Below are positions 52,282-64,000 of a stretch of 64,000 nt of DNA, in pieces. Position 1 is the first letter of the stretch, and every line of letters starts with the position of its first letter. The DNA is from Blattamonas nauphoetae (Eukaryota; Preaxostyla; Oxymonadida), in the NCBI GenBank assembly GCA_033064195.1, contig JARBJD010000256.1, positions 1 to 64,000 of the forward strand. Reading direction: 5' to 3'. The notes below the pieces were generated by a model. It saw nothing but the letters and a program-made list of their open reading frames with translations, was not told the origin of the DNA and did not search any database. A program made the translations under genes and the position numbers.

Positions 52282-55200
52282 AGTAGTATAGTAGACGATT
52301 TGGGAACCAGATTGAAATAGTCGTTGAAATCAGAAACGAAAAGTCAATTCCGATTGACCATTTCTAAATCTTGTATTAAAAGGAATTTAGGCCATTTCAA
52401 TGATGCCAAAATTTGACCTAAATTCCAGAAATATGTTCAATATTTTGATCTCATTTTAAGCGTCAATTTTGAAGCAAATTTTTGCCATATTCCAAAAATG
52501 TTGTCACTTTTTTCGATGTTTTTTCACTTTTGAACTCGAACAAAGTGAATCCAACTTGAGAACCACTTCGAAAAAAATCAAAAAAAATTCTAAAATGTCG
52601 GGGACGATGTGAGTCGTCGATCAAAACAATCTCGATGAAAATCGGTTGAGAATTCGTGGAGCTAGGTACCGAACTGTGGTCGAAAAAGTGATGAAAAAGT
52701 CGATTTTCAGATTTCGCTACTAACCACTACTTTATGTCTCAAATTCACCTCAAACATCTTCTAAAATTACAAAATCGATTTCAGAAGGTGAGATTCGCGA
52801 TAAAAAACACTTTTTGGAAAAAAAGTTTGATCCGACCCATTGAGGATTTTTACGAGTCGAAATTTTCGAGATAAGGTATGGACCCTGTCTTCCATCATCT
52901 TTCGCTCAGGAATCGTCCTCTTATGACGCCTTTTAGCATTAGATCAGTTAAGAACGCCTTCTGGCGACTTTTGGTTCGAACCATTTCACACCTCGATCGT
53001 TTTCACAATTTTTTCACAATTTTCATTTTTAACGATTTTCACGTCAACCACTTCACAATTACATTCAAGCGACGCTTTTTTGAGATTTCGAGTTTACTGG
53101 TGACATTAGTTCTCTCTGGAGGGTCGGTTTTTCACATCACACACTTGACACAACATTTCCGCCAACATTTTCACTATATGAATTTTTGCCCCGAATTTCT
53201 CCCACAAATCCTTCATTCTCACTGTCCGACAAAGCTGTGCTCAAATTTCGAGACACTTTTGTCGGATAGTTGTTCCATAATGTCACATTTTCGTGTTTCA
53301 ACATCTCACGTTTTCACCGTGTTTGTCACTTCAAAAACACCTTCAACCCCTTTCTTCTCTCATCTTTCTTTCACCATTTCACATTCAATCTCTTCGTCAT
53401 TCCTCTTCATTTTCGTCATCTCACGAGCATTCTTTCGACCGTCTACACCTCACGAGCACATCATAACAACTCATTTTTTATCAACTCTTTTGCTTAATTG
53501 GAACAAAAGAATGTGAATGAAGCAACAATGAAGTGGGCAAGTATGATAGCAAATGCTGAGACGGAAGATGTGAAAATTGTGGGTAAGTATTGAGATTTAC
53601 GAACGTGTTCAGACAAATTTCACAAAATTAGAGTACTAAAATGTAAATGAAGTGAGAATGAAACGATAAGGTGAAGTGACGTACCAGATCTGCACGATCT
53701 TGATCCTTTGCGTTCCGTTGGTACACCACTTCACCTTATGAACGGGTTCGTCAAAATTTCACAAACAAAGAGAAAAAAAGAGTGAGTGAAGTGAAAAGTA
53801 AACGATAAAACAAAATCTCGTACCAGATCTGAACGATCATTGTTTTTCGCATTTCGTTGGTACACCACTTCACTTTATGAACGGGTTTGGCAAAAATGTT
53901 TCTAATTAGAGTAAAATTGTGAAGTGAAACAATGTTAGCAACGATAAAGTGAAGTGACGTACCAGATCTCTCCAGTCATTGTTTTTCTCACTTCGTTGGT
54001 ACACCACTTCACCTTATGAACGCGTTCAACGAAATTTCAGAAAACAAGAGGAATTAAGAGTGAGTGAAGTGAAAACTAAAAGATAAAACACATTCATGTA
54101 CCAGATCTCACCGATCATTTCAGATTGAGTCTCGTTGGTACACCACTTTGTTTTATCAAAGATTAGAGCAAAAATGTCAATAAAGAGATCAAAATTGTGA
54201 AGTGAAACAATGTTTGAAGTGATAAAACACATTCATGTACCAGATCTTACAGTTCGTTTTTATCTTGACGATCAAACATTTTTAGTTCTGTGTTCCACTT
54301 TGTTTTGATCAAAAAAGAGAATTGAAATCAAATAGTTGTGAAATGAAACGATAAGGTGAAGTGGTGTACCTGATCTGGATGATCACTTCAGATCGTGTTT
54401 TGTTGGTACACCGTTGTGTTTTAGAAAAAATGAAGAGTACAAATCGAAGAGTAGTGAAGTGTAAAAGGTGAAATGAAAGTCGAATCAAAGTAAAACAAAG
54501 TGGTGTACCAACGCATACAATTTTATCGATGAATCACGAAGTTTTTTGAGCAAAGATGAGGATCAAAATTTTGTTCACGTCATTTTAAATTTTAATTTTG
54601 TAAAAAAGTGAGAGACAATGAAAAAACTGACAATGAAGTGAACATGAGAGGATAAAGTGAAGTGTTGTACCAGAAAAGAGAATGTCAAAAGTGAAGTGAA
54701 AATTCTGGTACGTCATTGTGTCTTATAAAGAGATAATACAAAAAGAGAGCAAACCTGTTTCAAATATTCAGAGAAAGACACTTTCGGTCATAAGACGCAA
54801 TAGTGTACCTGAGTTTGACGATCACGCAGATTGGGTACATGAAGTGTTTTATAAAGAGATGAACAAAAATAAGAGCAAACCTGTTAGTCACGAGAGACAT
54901 ACTTTTAAGCGATAAAACGCACTGTGTACCTGAATGTTGAGGTCCACTTTGGTTCGATCGGCGTTGGTACAAAAAGAGTTTTATGAAAGAATGAATTGAA
55001 CAGAGAACAAACCATTTCAAGAACAAGTCGGAAACGAAATTTCAGAAGATAAGACATTAGTGTACCTAAACGAGAGGAGAAGAAAAAGTCGAAGTGATCG
55101 AGAACAAGAATGAGATGTCAAAAAGAAAAGAGAACAAATGAGAAAGTAGAAAGTGAAACACACCTAAATCAAACGGTAAAGAGTCGTCAGGAACGAGATG

Positions 55201-55338
55201 AAAGGATCATGTCCCATTGAAGTACTTTCTCCGATCAAACAAGACTGATCGAACCCATCGATGTCAGAATTGAAGTCTCGGAAGAGTCACAAATGATAAA
55301 AACAACGATTGAAAATTTAAATTTTTAATTTGTATTAA
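52282..55338 (+). repeat. Left terminal repeat region of Polinton 2
   Basis: The outer part and the block 52530-53500 resemble the non-coding parts of the Polinton 1 terminal repeat, often better the right one. From 53630 on it is replaced by a hairpin array. No frame corresponding to terminal-repeat gene A was found. Frames present are Phe/Ser/His-rich and not credible as genes. The right-hand partner lies outside the window. Confidence 0.7.
53668..55075. repeat. Tandem array of about ten hairpin repeats, period about 137 bp
   Basis: Each unit contains GATAAGGTGAAGTG, then GTACCAGATCT, a spacer of about 35 bp, then TTGGTACACCACTTCACCTTAT, written here as two halves: TTGGTACACCAC and TTCACCTTAT. 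The right half is the reverse complement of the left half, so each unit can form a long stem of up to about 20 bp. Units begin near 53670, 53805, 53942, 54082, 54221, 54349, 54488, 54651, 54787, 54911 and 55048. The first units are the most alike; later ones degenerate, some keeping compensating changes in the stem (ATAAAACAC with GTGTTTTAT-like partners). Confidence 0.8.
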
Positions 55339-56387
55339 ATGAATCCAACTGCGATGTACAACGAAAGACGTCGAGTATGTTCTGAACAAGCATTAATTGA
55401 ATCAATGAGAGAAGAGAACTGTTCGCTAGTCTCTGGGTATGTCAGAAATAATGTGCCGGTGACGTATGCTCATGAGGGAGTTCAACTTTTTATTTTCAAT
55501 GAAAGAGCAAACAGAAATGAATCGACAAAATACAATTCACAAATGATTGAGAAAATGATTGATCATAATCTCTCAACAACCAACGAGAATTCATCAGTGA
55601 TTGACTCACTTCAGAAGACAACAGAAGGACATAAGACAGCGATATCTTCAATCCAAAAGTGGTGAGCACAAATGGATCAATCACGACACCAACAATCGGA
55701 GGATTGATCAATGTGAATGGAGCGAAGTGGAATATGTCAGAAGGATCACTTCCGAAGTATCCTGGAACATACCCGGCCTCAACATTTTCTTCTGGAATTT
55801 CAATATCACAATCGCTTGCAGAAACTTCAGGAATTCAGTTCAATGGTGATGGAATAATTATGTGGTCTCCCATGTGACAAACCAGCATTGTATTACTACG
55901 ATGAGGACACAGGTTCAGGAGTGTTTTCAATATCCACAACAGGAAGTTTTTCTCAACTGTCAGACAGAAGAGTGAAAAGAAATATTGAACCTTATCCCGA
56001 TGTTCTTGAACAATTGAATAAAGTGGAAATTGTGCAGTATCAATTCAACACGTTCGACTCGAAGATCAACAAAGTCGACAAACAAATCGAGAACGAGACA
56101 GTGAAGAACACTTGAAGAACTGCAAAGAGAAATGTGAATGCTTGAAGAAGGAAAGTGAGAAGAAACACATTGGAGTGATTGCTCAACAGATCCAAGAAAT
56201 ATTTCCTGAAGTCGTGAATGATTCCAATCCAGATTGTCTTCAAGTTGATTATGCAGAACTCTCTTGCTTCTGTATCAAAGCCATTCAGGAACTGAGTAGC
56301 ATTGTCGGACAACAACAGACACTCATCAATGAACTCATTCAAAAATATAATTCCCTGATCGACACAATGACTAATATTCCAACATGA
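55339..56387 (+). pseudogene. Fibre-like gene with S74 chaperone domain (Polinton 2, broken)
   Basis: This corresponds to 4267-5323. The start, MNPTAMYNERRRVC, again comes from terminal-repeat gene B and passes in one open frame into the fibre part, showing that this chimeric start is an old property of the family. The S74 landmarks (SDRRVKRNIEPYPDV, HIGVIAQQIQ, FPEVV) are all recognisable. The region is broken about three times. Confidence 0.7.
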
Positions 56388-56781
56388 GATCAACCAGAAA
56401 TTCATAATACTCTTTGGTTATTTTTCCATTGATTGTCTCCGTTGTTTCCATCTCAATTGATTCACCAGAACTGTCTTTGAACCAGATCTTCACAATTGAT
56501 TGTCGAGTAGTTAGTTCCCACTTCTTTCGCTTCGCAATCTGTTCATTGCAGAAAGCAACAAATGAGTCATTGAATGCATCAGTCTGGATCCAATCACCAT
56601 GGATTGTGATGTGCTGAGGAATGTCTTTGAGATGACAGTTGAGTTTCCATTTAATTTCTTCCCTCACATGAATGAGTTTGCAGTCAAGAAAGTGAACATA
56701 TTTTTGGTTTCTGGAATTGGTAAAATCAGGAGGTAGTTGAGCAGTGTGAGAATTCTGAATTGAGAAATAGCGTTTCACCAT
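56371..56781 (-). CDS. Conserved small Polinton protein, 136 aa (Polinton 2)
   Basis: The frame is whole and of the same length as its counterpart at 5307-5717, with about a dozen residue differences. The A/T motif TATTTTATTTTTGTAG precedes the start at the usual distance. That this frame is kept while most of its neighbours are broken may be chance given its small size. Confidence 0.65.
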   Translation of the reverse strand: MVKRYFSIQNSHTAQLPPDFTNSRNQKYVHFLDCKLIHVREEIKWKLNCHLKDIPQHITIHGDWIQTDAFNDSFVAFCNEQIAKRKKWELTTRQSIVKIWFKDSSGESIEMETTETINGKITKEYYEFLVDLMLEY

Positions 56782-56817
56782 CTTTGTTTCTACAAAAATA
56801 AAATATCATATTTGTTC

Positions 56818-58438
56818 TTAATAACCTCTCTTCACTTCTTCATATGCTTCTTGGAGTCGACGATCAATGACATATCGCACTCGTGGTTGTCCATTCTCAA
56901 TCCAGAACAGCCAATATGTAGCTTGATGTAATGCCAAAATGGGTGGAGGAGGACCTTCTGGAGTTGATGTGAAATATGGATCAAGTTCTCCCTGATTGAT
57001 TGGTGATCCTCTGTAGACGATATTCACTGATTCTGCTGTTGAGATACCTTCTTCACCACCAGCGATTTCACTTCGATCTGTTGGAACCATGAATGTGAAT
57101 GAAGTTGCATCCGTTACTGCTCTAGTTCTCTTGAACTCCTTTCCAAAATAGTAGAATACGTGACATACAAATTGAATTTTCAAACTCTTCCGTTGCGGAA
57201 CAACCAATGAAGTCACCATTCACCATCATCATTTGATAGAACTCAGGTGAGATGTTGACATTGGGAAATTGGGAAAGTTGGATCCAAGCATTTCGAATAA
57301 GCCAACATAATGAGGATTTCTGAAGACTGTACATTCATTTGGTCTTTCAGGGAATAAGCACATTAGATTCATGAGATTGTTGAGTTTGATACTGATGTTT
57401 GATCTCACTCCCATTGCAGTCGCTTGTGATTGAAATGATTGTGTGTCAATTCTTTCTGCTTTCAGGACATACAGAGTCTTTGAATATGTGTTGAAGAGGG
57501 ATTGTTTCGTTGCATCAGTGATTTGATATCCGTAACAAACTGATGTGACTTTATCCACTGATGAAGAAAGAACAGTGGAAGTGAAATTTGGTTCTAAAAT
57601 GTAATGAAGTGGATTTATTGTCATCGAATTGAAGTACTGGATTTCCAATTTGTGTAAATTCTTGTGTCAGAGTGGAGTATTCTCCATCACATGAGATCAT
57701 TTGTTTCCGAAGATCATCTCAAGTGTTTTTCTAACAACAGTTGAAGTTCGAATGGGACAATACACAAGTGAATCTGTTGTCAAGTGAAATCTCAAACGTA
57801 AATTGCCAAAGATGGAATTTGGATACTGATCAAAGGTACTCAGTGGAAGGAGATTCACAAATGGAATAACCAGTGGAATTGTCGCAGTGTATGGTTTTTC
57901 TGCCCATTGAGTGTTGGAACATAGTAGAATCCACACACACTTGGATCCATTCTCTGAACATTTTCAAAAGACTGTAGCAATGCTTCATGTTGTTTTTCTC
58001 TTCATACGACTTGAAAGTGTGATACAGAAATGATTCGTGAACATGATTATTCTGTAGTGAATTGTCAATGATGTTTCCTTTACTGTCGACCAGTCTCATG
58101 TCTCGAATTGCATCTGATGATGATTTGTAACCGTAGAACATTCCGTATCCAATGACTCTGAACATCTCCATCTGATGGTATGTATATGGAACAGTAATCG
58201 TGAGATCGATACGCAAATGACTCTTCGCAAACTCAGTCACATCATGACCATCATAGCACAATGGAACTTCAATCTCATCTCCGATTCTGCATGGCATGGG
58301 AGGATTTGTTGGATGTACTTCTTGGATGGAGTAGATGTGAGGTTCTGAATCCCATTGTTTTGGCAGATATGATTGCACTTCAATTTGCTCAATTAATGTC
58401 GATGTTGGTTTGGATTGATTTGATCTGATACTTCTCAT
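56818..58438 (-). pseudogene. Capsid-like gene 2 (Polinton 2, broken)
   Basis: It is homologous to 5756-7474 with the same N-terminal (KPTSTLIEQIEVQSYLPKQW) and C-terminal (PPPPILALHQATYWLFW) blocks, and the same upstream motif TATTTTTCTATAA. Several breaks are present. Confidence 0.65.
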
Positions 58439-58491
58439 TTATAGAAAAATAAAAAATACAATATCAATAATTTTCTTTTACTGTTTTGTCT

Positions 58492-60349
58492 CTACATGAT
58501 TCCTAAATCTTTATGCAACGCTTTCAATGTGTGATTAGGATAGTACTCAACTTTTGGTTTGCCATTGCTGTATCGTAATACCCACCATGTGGTTGCAGTT
58601 GTCGCTAGAATCGGTGCTGGAGGATGAGTAAATGTTGTCATATCACCTCCACTTTGACTTGGGTTGTAAACATTGTAGTATGTGTCAAGATTACCCTGAT
58701 AGATTGGATGCGATCTCAAAGTGACAGCAGTGTTTCCTTTTGAACTGAGGGAATCATTGCAGTTCGTTGGACATCCACTTCGGAGTTGGGAAAGCACAGA
58801 AGGAAGTCAGTGTTGTCATGAACTGGACGAACTCTTGTCATTGTTTCATTGGGATATGTTCCGTCACCAGTGAGTTTCTCTTCAACGAGAGAATCCGTCA
58901 GTGACCGCTCCAAATCATCAGGAACAGCTAGGTACGAATCGAGATTGAGAGTCGATAATGCGAACTGATAGAAGCGAGCTCCAATAGTTGTTGTCGGTTG
59001 TTCTGGATAGTACCTGTTTTGTAAAGTCACTTGGATATTCTTCTGCATTGGGTTGTGGAAACAAGTGACTTCATTGTCGTAGTGACGGAAGAGAAGCATG
59101 ATATCCTTTGCATTCACAACAACCATTTGCTGAGTACAATCAATTCCTGTTGCCGTTGGTGTCTTCTGAAATGGATAGAATGAGATCTTTTCTGCCGGAA
59201 TTGTTCCAGGACGATTCTGATACATCTCCATGAGTTTCTTTATCGCACCATCTTTCATTTTGTATCCAGCACTCATGCAATACACATCATCAATCCGATA
59301 GTTTGTGACGTTTAATGAGATGTACTGATCCACAAATTCTGGTTCTGTTGTCACGACATTGGCTGTTGAACAAACAATGTCCTTTGTAACTGTTGGTTGC
59401 TGAAATGATTGACCTATTTGAACGAAATTCTTTGTGCATGAGGTGACAAGGTTATTCAAGAAATAGGGACGATGTTGAATACAATTGAGAATTGCTGCTT
59501 TAATCGTTGGTGCTGCTGCTGTTCCAGTTACGAGTGATGATAGTGTATCTTTCAAAGTAAGTTCAGGATTCACAGAACAACAAACAAACGCATCCTCATT
59601 CATGTGCACACTCAATTTCAAATCGCCAAAGAGACATTTTGGATAGTCAGTCATTCCAGAGAATATCAGAAGATCTTCAAGATTGATTGACACGCGAATT
59701 GGCACATCAATTGTGTCTTGAAACACCCCTGTTCCAGATGTTGTTGTAAAATCAGAAAGTGGAATATAGACACCAGCAACTGATTCATCATGATTCCATG
59801 CGTTTTCCAAGGTGTGTGACAATGTTTTCGATTCTCCAATTGACTCTTCGGTTTTGATCATATTGTAGATGTGAGACTCCATTGAGACATCATTGTTTGT
59901 TGTGCTGATGATTCTCTGATTGTTGTGAAGAACAGTAAGGTCACGAAAGATTGATGCTGAATGCTTGAGTCCAACGAAGATGAAGATTCTCTCATTCATG
60001 TACGAACCAATTTTTCCAGCAGTTGTTTGCCAATTATTAACTTTCAAGTCGCAGTCATTGTGAACGTAATGAATGAATCATCAATTTGACAAATGTCCTG
60101 ATTACCAGTCAGTGGAATGATTATCTCTTGTCCCGTGTAGAAGCGTGCATTCTCTGATGGTTTCAATTCTTGAATCGAAGTACTGTGTGCCCCATCATTC
60201 ACTAGGTAATTAATGTGATGTTCGGACCTGAGTTGTTGTTGAATTTGACCCATGTCATCTCTCGTGTATTCTATCCTTCCAGTGGTATTTCCAGTCAATG
60301 ATGATGCTCCAGTTCTTTTGTTTGTCAGATGTGTTATATGCGAGTTCAT
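58492..60349 (-). pseudogene. Major capsid-like gene (Polinton 2, broken)
   Basis: It is homologous to 7522-9387 over the full length with high similarity. The promoter-like motif TTTATTTTTGTTAAA is preserved. About two breaks are present. Confidence 0.7.
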
Positions 60350-60390
60350 TTTAACAAAAATAAAAAAATTACATTTATGCTTTAACTCTA

Positions 60391-60693
60391 GTTACTTTTT
60401 CTTTTTGGTTTCTTCGCTTTCGGCTTCAGCTTTCTCTTCCAGTCTCAGTATTTCTCCTCTGAGCTTGTTCGCTACTGCAGTGTTTCCTTCATTGATCGCT
60501 TGCTCGTATTGTGCCATCTTTCTCTGCATGGATTTGCTGATCCGATTTCACATCTGGTATCATTTCAACACCCTGTCTGCGCTACCTTCGAAATCAGTGG
60601 TCCAACAAAGGGGATGAGATTCAGAAATGGAGCTCCAACTCTGAGTATATTTTTGCCAACTGCTGCTAATTTTGATAACCAACCTGGTGCCAT
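60391..60693 (-). pseudogene. Small basic structural-type gene (Polinton 2, broken)
   Basis: This is the counterpart of 9417-9716, with the MAPG start and the charged C-terminal helix recognisable. It is broken one or two times. Confidence 0.5.
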
Positions 60694-60729
60694 TTTAGTA
60701 AAATAAAATATTCGAATACGAGTGAATGT

Positions 60730-61038
60730 TTATCCTTTGAATTGAATTTTGGAATTTGACGAGAGTGGCATATCATCATTGGAGTATCGTCCATTTCGTG
60801 GAGGTTCGTACTCGATCATCTGCGGTTTTTGTTGACGATTGATCGCTTTATTTTGTTGATAAACGTCCATCATTCCTCCTAATCCGTTGAGTATTCCTCC
60901 TGCTGTTTGTCCAAATTTACTGTTCGTTTGTGAGAGCAATCCACCACCAACTTGAAGGAATGTTGGAGCTAGAGGTTTGATGAATTGAAAGAATTGTTTG
61001 CCGATATTTTTGAGTTTGTTGAAACTTCCTGGTGCCAT
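60730..61038 (-). CDS. Small Gly/Gln-rich structural-type protein, 102 aa
   Basis: The frame is whole, starting MAPGSFNKLKNIGKQFF, a basic amphipathic helix, followed by a hydrophobic and Gly-rich middle and an EYEPPRNGRYSNDD tail. It lacks the 37-bp repeat found in the Polinton 1 copy. The motif TATTTTTCTATAA precedes the ATG. The plan, an amphipathic helix followed by a Gly-rich segment, would suit a minor capsid protein that contacts membranes; inferred only. Confidence 0.6.
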   Translation of the reverse strand: MAPGSFNKLKNIGKQFFQFIKPLAPTFLQVGGGLLSQTNSKFGQTAGGILNGLGGMMDVYQQNKAINRQQKPQMIEYEPPRNGRYSNDDMPLSSNSKIQFKG

Positions 61039-61074
61039 TTATAGAAAAATAAAAAATACAATTCATTTATAATT

Positions 61075-61659
61075 TTAGCGAGGAATTGCTTTCGTCAGAG
61101 AAATGCCATAATTGAGAATGGTGTTGTATGCTTCATTGAAGGCAATACTCATGTCTTTTCCACCAACAAGGATCTTGAAAATGGTTCTAAACACTGGGAG
61201 TTTATTCAGACATAGGCACTTGTCAGACAAATCATCCAGTTCGATCACCACATCATTAATCCCAGTGAGTGTAGCAATCAGTGCACATAAATCACTTTGG
61301 TTCGTGATCAGTTTCTTCGATGGTTCAATGAGATTATTCAATAGTTTCTTTTCACAAGCGAATGCATTCTTGTAGACGAGTAATAACTGATCTTTGAATG
61401 CCGAAATATTAGAAATATATTCTCGAAGTGGAATAGAACGACTTTGAATGGGGGCTGATGGATATGTCTCTAGTGGTGGATCATAAACACCTGGAACATT
61501 ATCGAGTTCGACATTAGCGCTTTGTTCATTACGATCTTCGAGCTTAGATCTTCCAGAATTCGAACCTTTATTGTCGATGATGACATTGTTGGTGATTGAT
61601 GTTGGGACTGAAGAAGAACTTGTGTGTTTCGTAAATTGACAACTGAGAATTGGTTGCAT
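61075..61659 (-). CDS. Conserved Polinton protein, 194 aa (Polinton 2)
   Basis: The frame is whole and closely matches 10170-10754, with changes concentrated in the Ser/Asn-rich N-terminal half (near residues 35-65), as expected for a disordered region, while the helical C-terminal half is almost unchanged. That pattern points to past constraint on the C-terminal half. Confidence 0.65.
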   Translation of the reverse strand: MQPILSCQFTKHTSSSSVPTSITNNVIIDNKGSNSGRSKLEDRNEQSANVELDNVPGVYDPPLETYPSAPIQSRSIPLREYISNISAFKDQLLLVYKNAFACEKKLLNNLIEPSKKLITNQSDLCALIATLTGINDVVIELDDLSDKCLCLNKLPVFRTIFKILVGGKDMSIAFNEAYNTILNYGISLTKAIPR

Positions 61660-61717
61660 CACTTTCTATAAAAATAAAAAATATATATTAATGTTTTTAA
61701 TCAGACATTTCTTTCTG

Positions 61718-62661
61718 TTACTGAACATATTGAGAGTAAGCTGGCATATTCGAAGATTGGTATTGACCGATATCTTCATCTGTTCTTGTTGCATATGCTT
61801 TGCGTGTCAGAGTACTAATCTCTGATGCTATGGTAGCATTATGTCTACCAAGGAATGTTTGCAAATTTTCTTGATTTGTGATGAATTCTAGAAACTGTGG
61901 ATACACCTGCTCCTTGAAATCCTTTCTTTCTTCATTCTCTGATGTCCTTCGTTGGTACTGTCGAATCCTGAAAGATGTTCTTCAAGCCATCTGTCCCACA
62001 TTTGTGATGCTACTTTCGATTGAATTGAATTGAACACCATATTGTCTATTACATCTTTCCCAGTATCTGCTGGATTATCTCGACTGGCACGAGTTATTCC
62101 CAATTCATTTGTCATGAAGTCACCAACAGCTTTCTTCATTATTGCATAAGGTTGTTGTGATCTTTGTGCTTGCATGTCTCCATAGCTGATGTCTCGAAAA
62201 CTGGATGGTAAATCGTATGTTCCATTCTTGAGGAAATTAGAGTGTGAAGCTTTGATTCTCCTTCCGAATTGGCGATTAAATGCTGTATATGATGTCTGTT
62301 TTCGCTTGTCTGGTGTTGGATTCATTGCGTAGTATGTCTCTTTGACCGGTCTACTGTTGTATGGTGCGAGCATGGCTCCATTGACTGCAATCAAATCTTT
62401 CGTCTCATTATCGTAGACCATCACATCTGGGATTTTTCCATGTTGTTCCATTAGAACAGTCCAATTCTGTCCAGTTCTCTTGATGTACTCAAGCGCTGAT
62501 GGATAACTACTGAGGGCATCGTTCCATCTGGTTTGAATATCATCGTCAGCATAGATTCTTTTCAATCGCTGCTTGAGTTTCTGCTGCGTATCTCATTTTG
62601 GTTTCTTCTCTCTTGTTTTTCTTGTTGGTTGGTTGTACACAATCTGTGGTATCATTGACAT
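61718..62661 (-). pseudogene. Conserved Polinton protein, 320-aa type (Polinton 2, broken)
   Basis: It is homologous to 10798-11760, with the ALKRIYADDD-like start region, IAVNGAML and RPVKETYYAMNPTPD blocks recognisable. It is more diverged from its counterpart than the neighbouring genes, especially at the C-terminus, and is broken at least once. Confidence 0.6.
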
Positions 62662-62714
62662 TTCATACAAAATAAAAAAACCAAAACTATATTTTAATTA
62701 GAGTTAAATCACAA

Positions 62715-63561
62715 ATGAACAAATCGAATCAATCATTAACAGCATACGTGAATGCAAAATTGAGTGAAGCTTCTAATAGGAATGTTTCTCATGAAGTGCA
62801 ATCACAGATTCATCCAGACTTGAATTTCAATCGCAATAGTGTCAATGTCCTTGTTGGAAATCAGAGGAAGTGGGAAAACATTTAATGCACTTCGAGAAGT
62901 TGCCAAGCTACAGAATGTTCAAGTTAGGAATGAACTATTCCATCTGTTTGTCTTCGTCACTGATAAGAACATAGATCCTACATTCGACAAATTCAAACCA
63001 ATACTGAATGTTCCTTATGTGAAAGTCAAATACGATGATGCACTTCCATTTCTGTTGGAACTCTCCGAATCGAAAGCTGCATATGAAGAAATTATTGACA
63101 ATCAGTGGCAAAACAGAATCACAGATGAATGCAGAGAGAATCTCTTTGACTCACTTTACATTGATGACTTCTCAGTGAAGAATCTCCAAACGATTATCCT
63201 TCTTGATGACTGTCGTAGGATCCTAGGTGAACGTAGAACATCCAAAAATAGAATGACAATGATGGACTTACTACTGGAGAATCGACAACCGAAGTTCACA
63301 TTCTTTCTGACGATGCATGAGCTCTTCAGTTTGTCAGCAGACATGAAGTCAAACATTGATTCAATGTGGATCTTTGGAGGATTCAACAAAGAACGAATCA
63401 GTCGAGTCTATCCTCAGTTGAACTCACCAATTGATATTCGACATTTTTGGAATATCTATCAACGAAAACAGAAATGTGAAGCAATCATTCTTCGATACAA
63501 TACTGATGGAGTAGCACTGAATGAGATCAACAAAGAAGGGTTAAACCGGACTGTCCGTTAA
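62715..63561 (+). pseudogene. ATP: A32-like packaging ATPase (Polinton 2, broken)
   Basis: It is homologous to 11822-12685 with nearly identical protein sequence over the last 230 residues, including Walker B (LLDDC) and the TMHELFSL region. It is broken about once near the N-terminal side. Confidence 0.75.
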
Positions 63562-63899
63562 GTCTTGAATAAGGTTGTTGATGGTCTCGTCAAGACTTCG
63601 AAGCCTCATGCTGAGAGTATCTGTCAGTGTTCGAATTGATTCTTCAATGTCTGATAATCTTTGATCAATCGATAGTGAATTAGGAGGAGTGGAAGCATCA
63701 ACATATCGTTTCCTCAGTGCAATTTCACCTCTTATTTTGTGATTCTGTATCCATCGATTTGAATCATCCTATTCAGTTTCTGAGTTGTGTACTCATTCAG
63801 TTCTTTTCTATTCTTCTCCAAGTATCTCTGAAAGTCGTGGATGTTTGTGAACTCTTTCTGCTCAGGATCAAACGGTTCTAATATTTTCAGTGATGACAT
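63545..63899 (-). pseudogene. Small coiled-coil gene, convergent with the ATPase (Polinton 2, broken)
   Basis: A frame starting MSSLKILEPFDPEQKEF at 63899, after the A/T motif, and a further helical stretch next to the ATPase (SIRTLTDTLSMRLRSL) mark a small gene of about 110 codons. The pattern of Leu spacing suggests a coiled coil. It is broken. The same locus in Polinton 1 is at 12682-13015. Confidence 0.45.
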
Positions 63900-63949
63900 T
63901 TAAATGAAATAAAAATATCTGAAACATTTTGAGATTAGATTAAATTAAA

Positions 63950-64000
63950 TTCAGCAATGAATTGTGGAGTTAAGTCGTCAATTGACTCTGGCATGAAACT
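63950..64000 (-). pseudogene. INT: C-terminal end of the integrase gene of Polinton 2 (cut by window edge)
   Basis: The last bases of the window match the 3' end of the integrase at 13095-13130 (coding for D-D-L-T-P-E-F-I-A-E). The rest lies outside. Confidence 0.6.

Larger units (their letters stand above)
52282..64000. mobile_element. Polinton (Maverick) 2, left 11.7 kb, decayed, runs off the window
   Basis: The end AGTAGTATAGTAG...TGGGAACCA is a diverged version of the Polinton 1 end, and the genes follow in the same order and orientation: fibre-like, 136-residue gene, capsid-like 2, capsid-like 1, the small genes, the 194 and 320-residue genes, ATPase, the small convergent gene and the start of the integrase end. 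Proteins are highly similar to those of Polinton 1 but around a dozen breaks are visible, so this is an older or unselected copy of the same family. Its terminal repeat has a different interior and lacks terminal-repeat gene A. Confidence 0.9.

Noticed and set aside
53668-55075. CRISPR-like array
   Set aside because: Units are palindromic hairpins with degenerate spacers of similar sequence, in a eukaryotic element with no cas-like genes; a terminal-repeat satellite explains it better.

Overview
The window looks like nuclear DNA of a microbial eukaryote, probably a metamonad close to the oxymonads (Blattamonas type); this is inference from content, since no rRNA or tRNA gene is present to test it. 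The signs are short GT-AG introns (about 40 to 95 bp), multi-copy degenerate host gene families, a surface receptor with beta-helix repeats and a kinase-like tail, the standard stop codons, and long protist-type Polintons (Mavericks).

Layout. 1-1665: AT-rich and degenerate host DNA. 1666-22477: a nearly whole Polinton of 20.8 kb with terminal inverted repeats of about 2.7 kb, carrying a fibre-like gene with an S74 chaperone domain, two related capsid-like genes, small structural-type genes, a packaging ATPase, an integrase and a protein-primed DNA polymerase B. 22478-26000: fragments of a host alpha-helical gene family, interrupted by a 1,075-bp Mutator-like element with 9-bp target duplications, then a block duplicated at 49.8-52.0 kb. 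26543-39810: one large surface-receptor gene on the minus strand, cut in two by a 7.9-kb element (31168-39066) that has 22-bp terminal inverted repeats and an 8-bp target duplication and carries intron-containing genes of its own. 39811-48900: mostly decayed host sequence with one intact member of the alpha-helical family. 48968-52040: a second member and the second copy of the duplicated block. 52052-52281: a 230-bp perfect-ended inverted-repeat element. 52282 to the right edge: a second, more decayed Polinton in the same orientation and gene order, whose terminal repeat holds an array of about ten hairpin repeats.

In both Polintons the genes are compact, on both strands, and nearly all are preceded within about 20 bp of the start by an A/T motif. 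One form (TTAATTTGTA) precedes the polymerase and terminal-repeat genes, another (TATTTTTNTA) precedes the structural-type genes, suggesting two expression classes. The most unusual item is the 7.9-kb element: its ends are clear and its target gene is identifiable on both sides, but I recognise no transposase in it, and it carries what look like spliced membrane-protein genes and a GC-rich coiled-coil gene.
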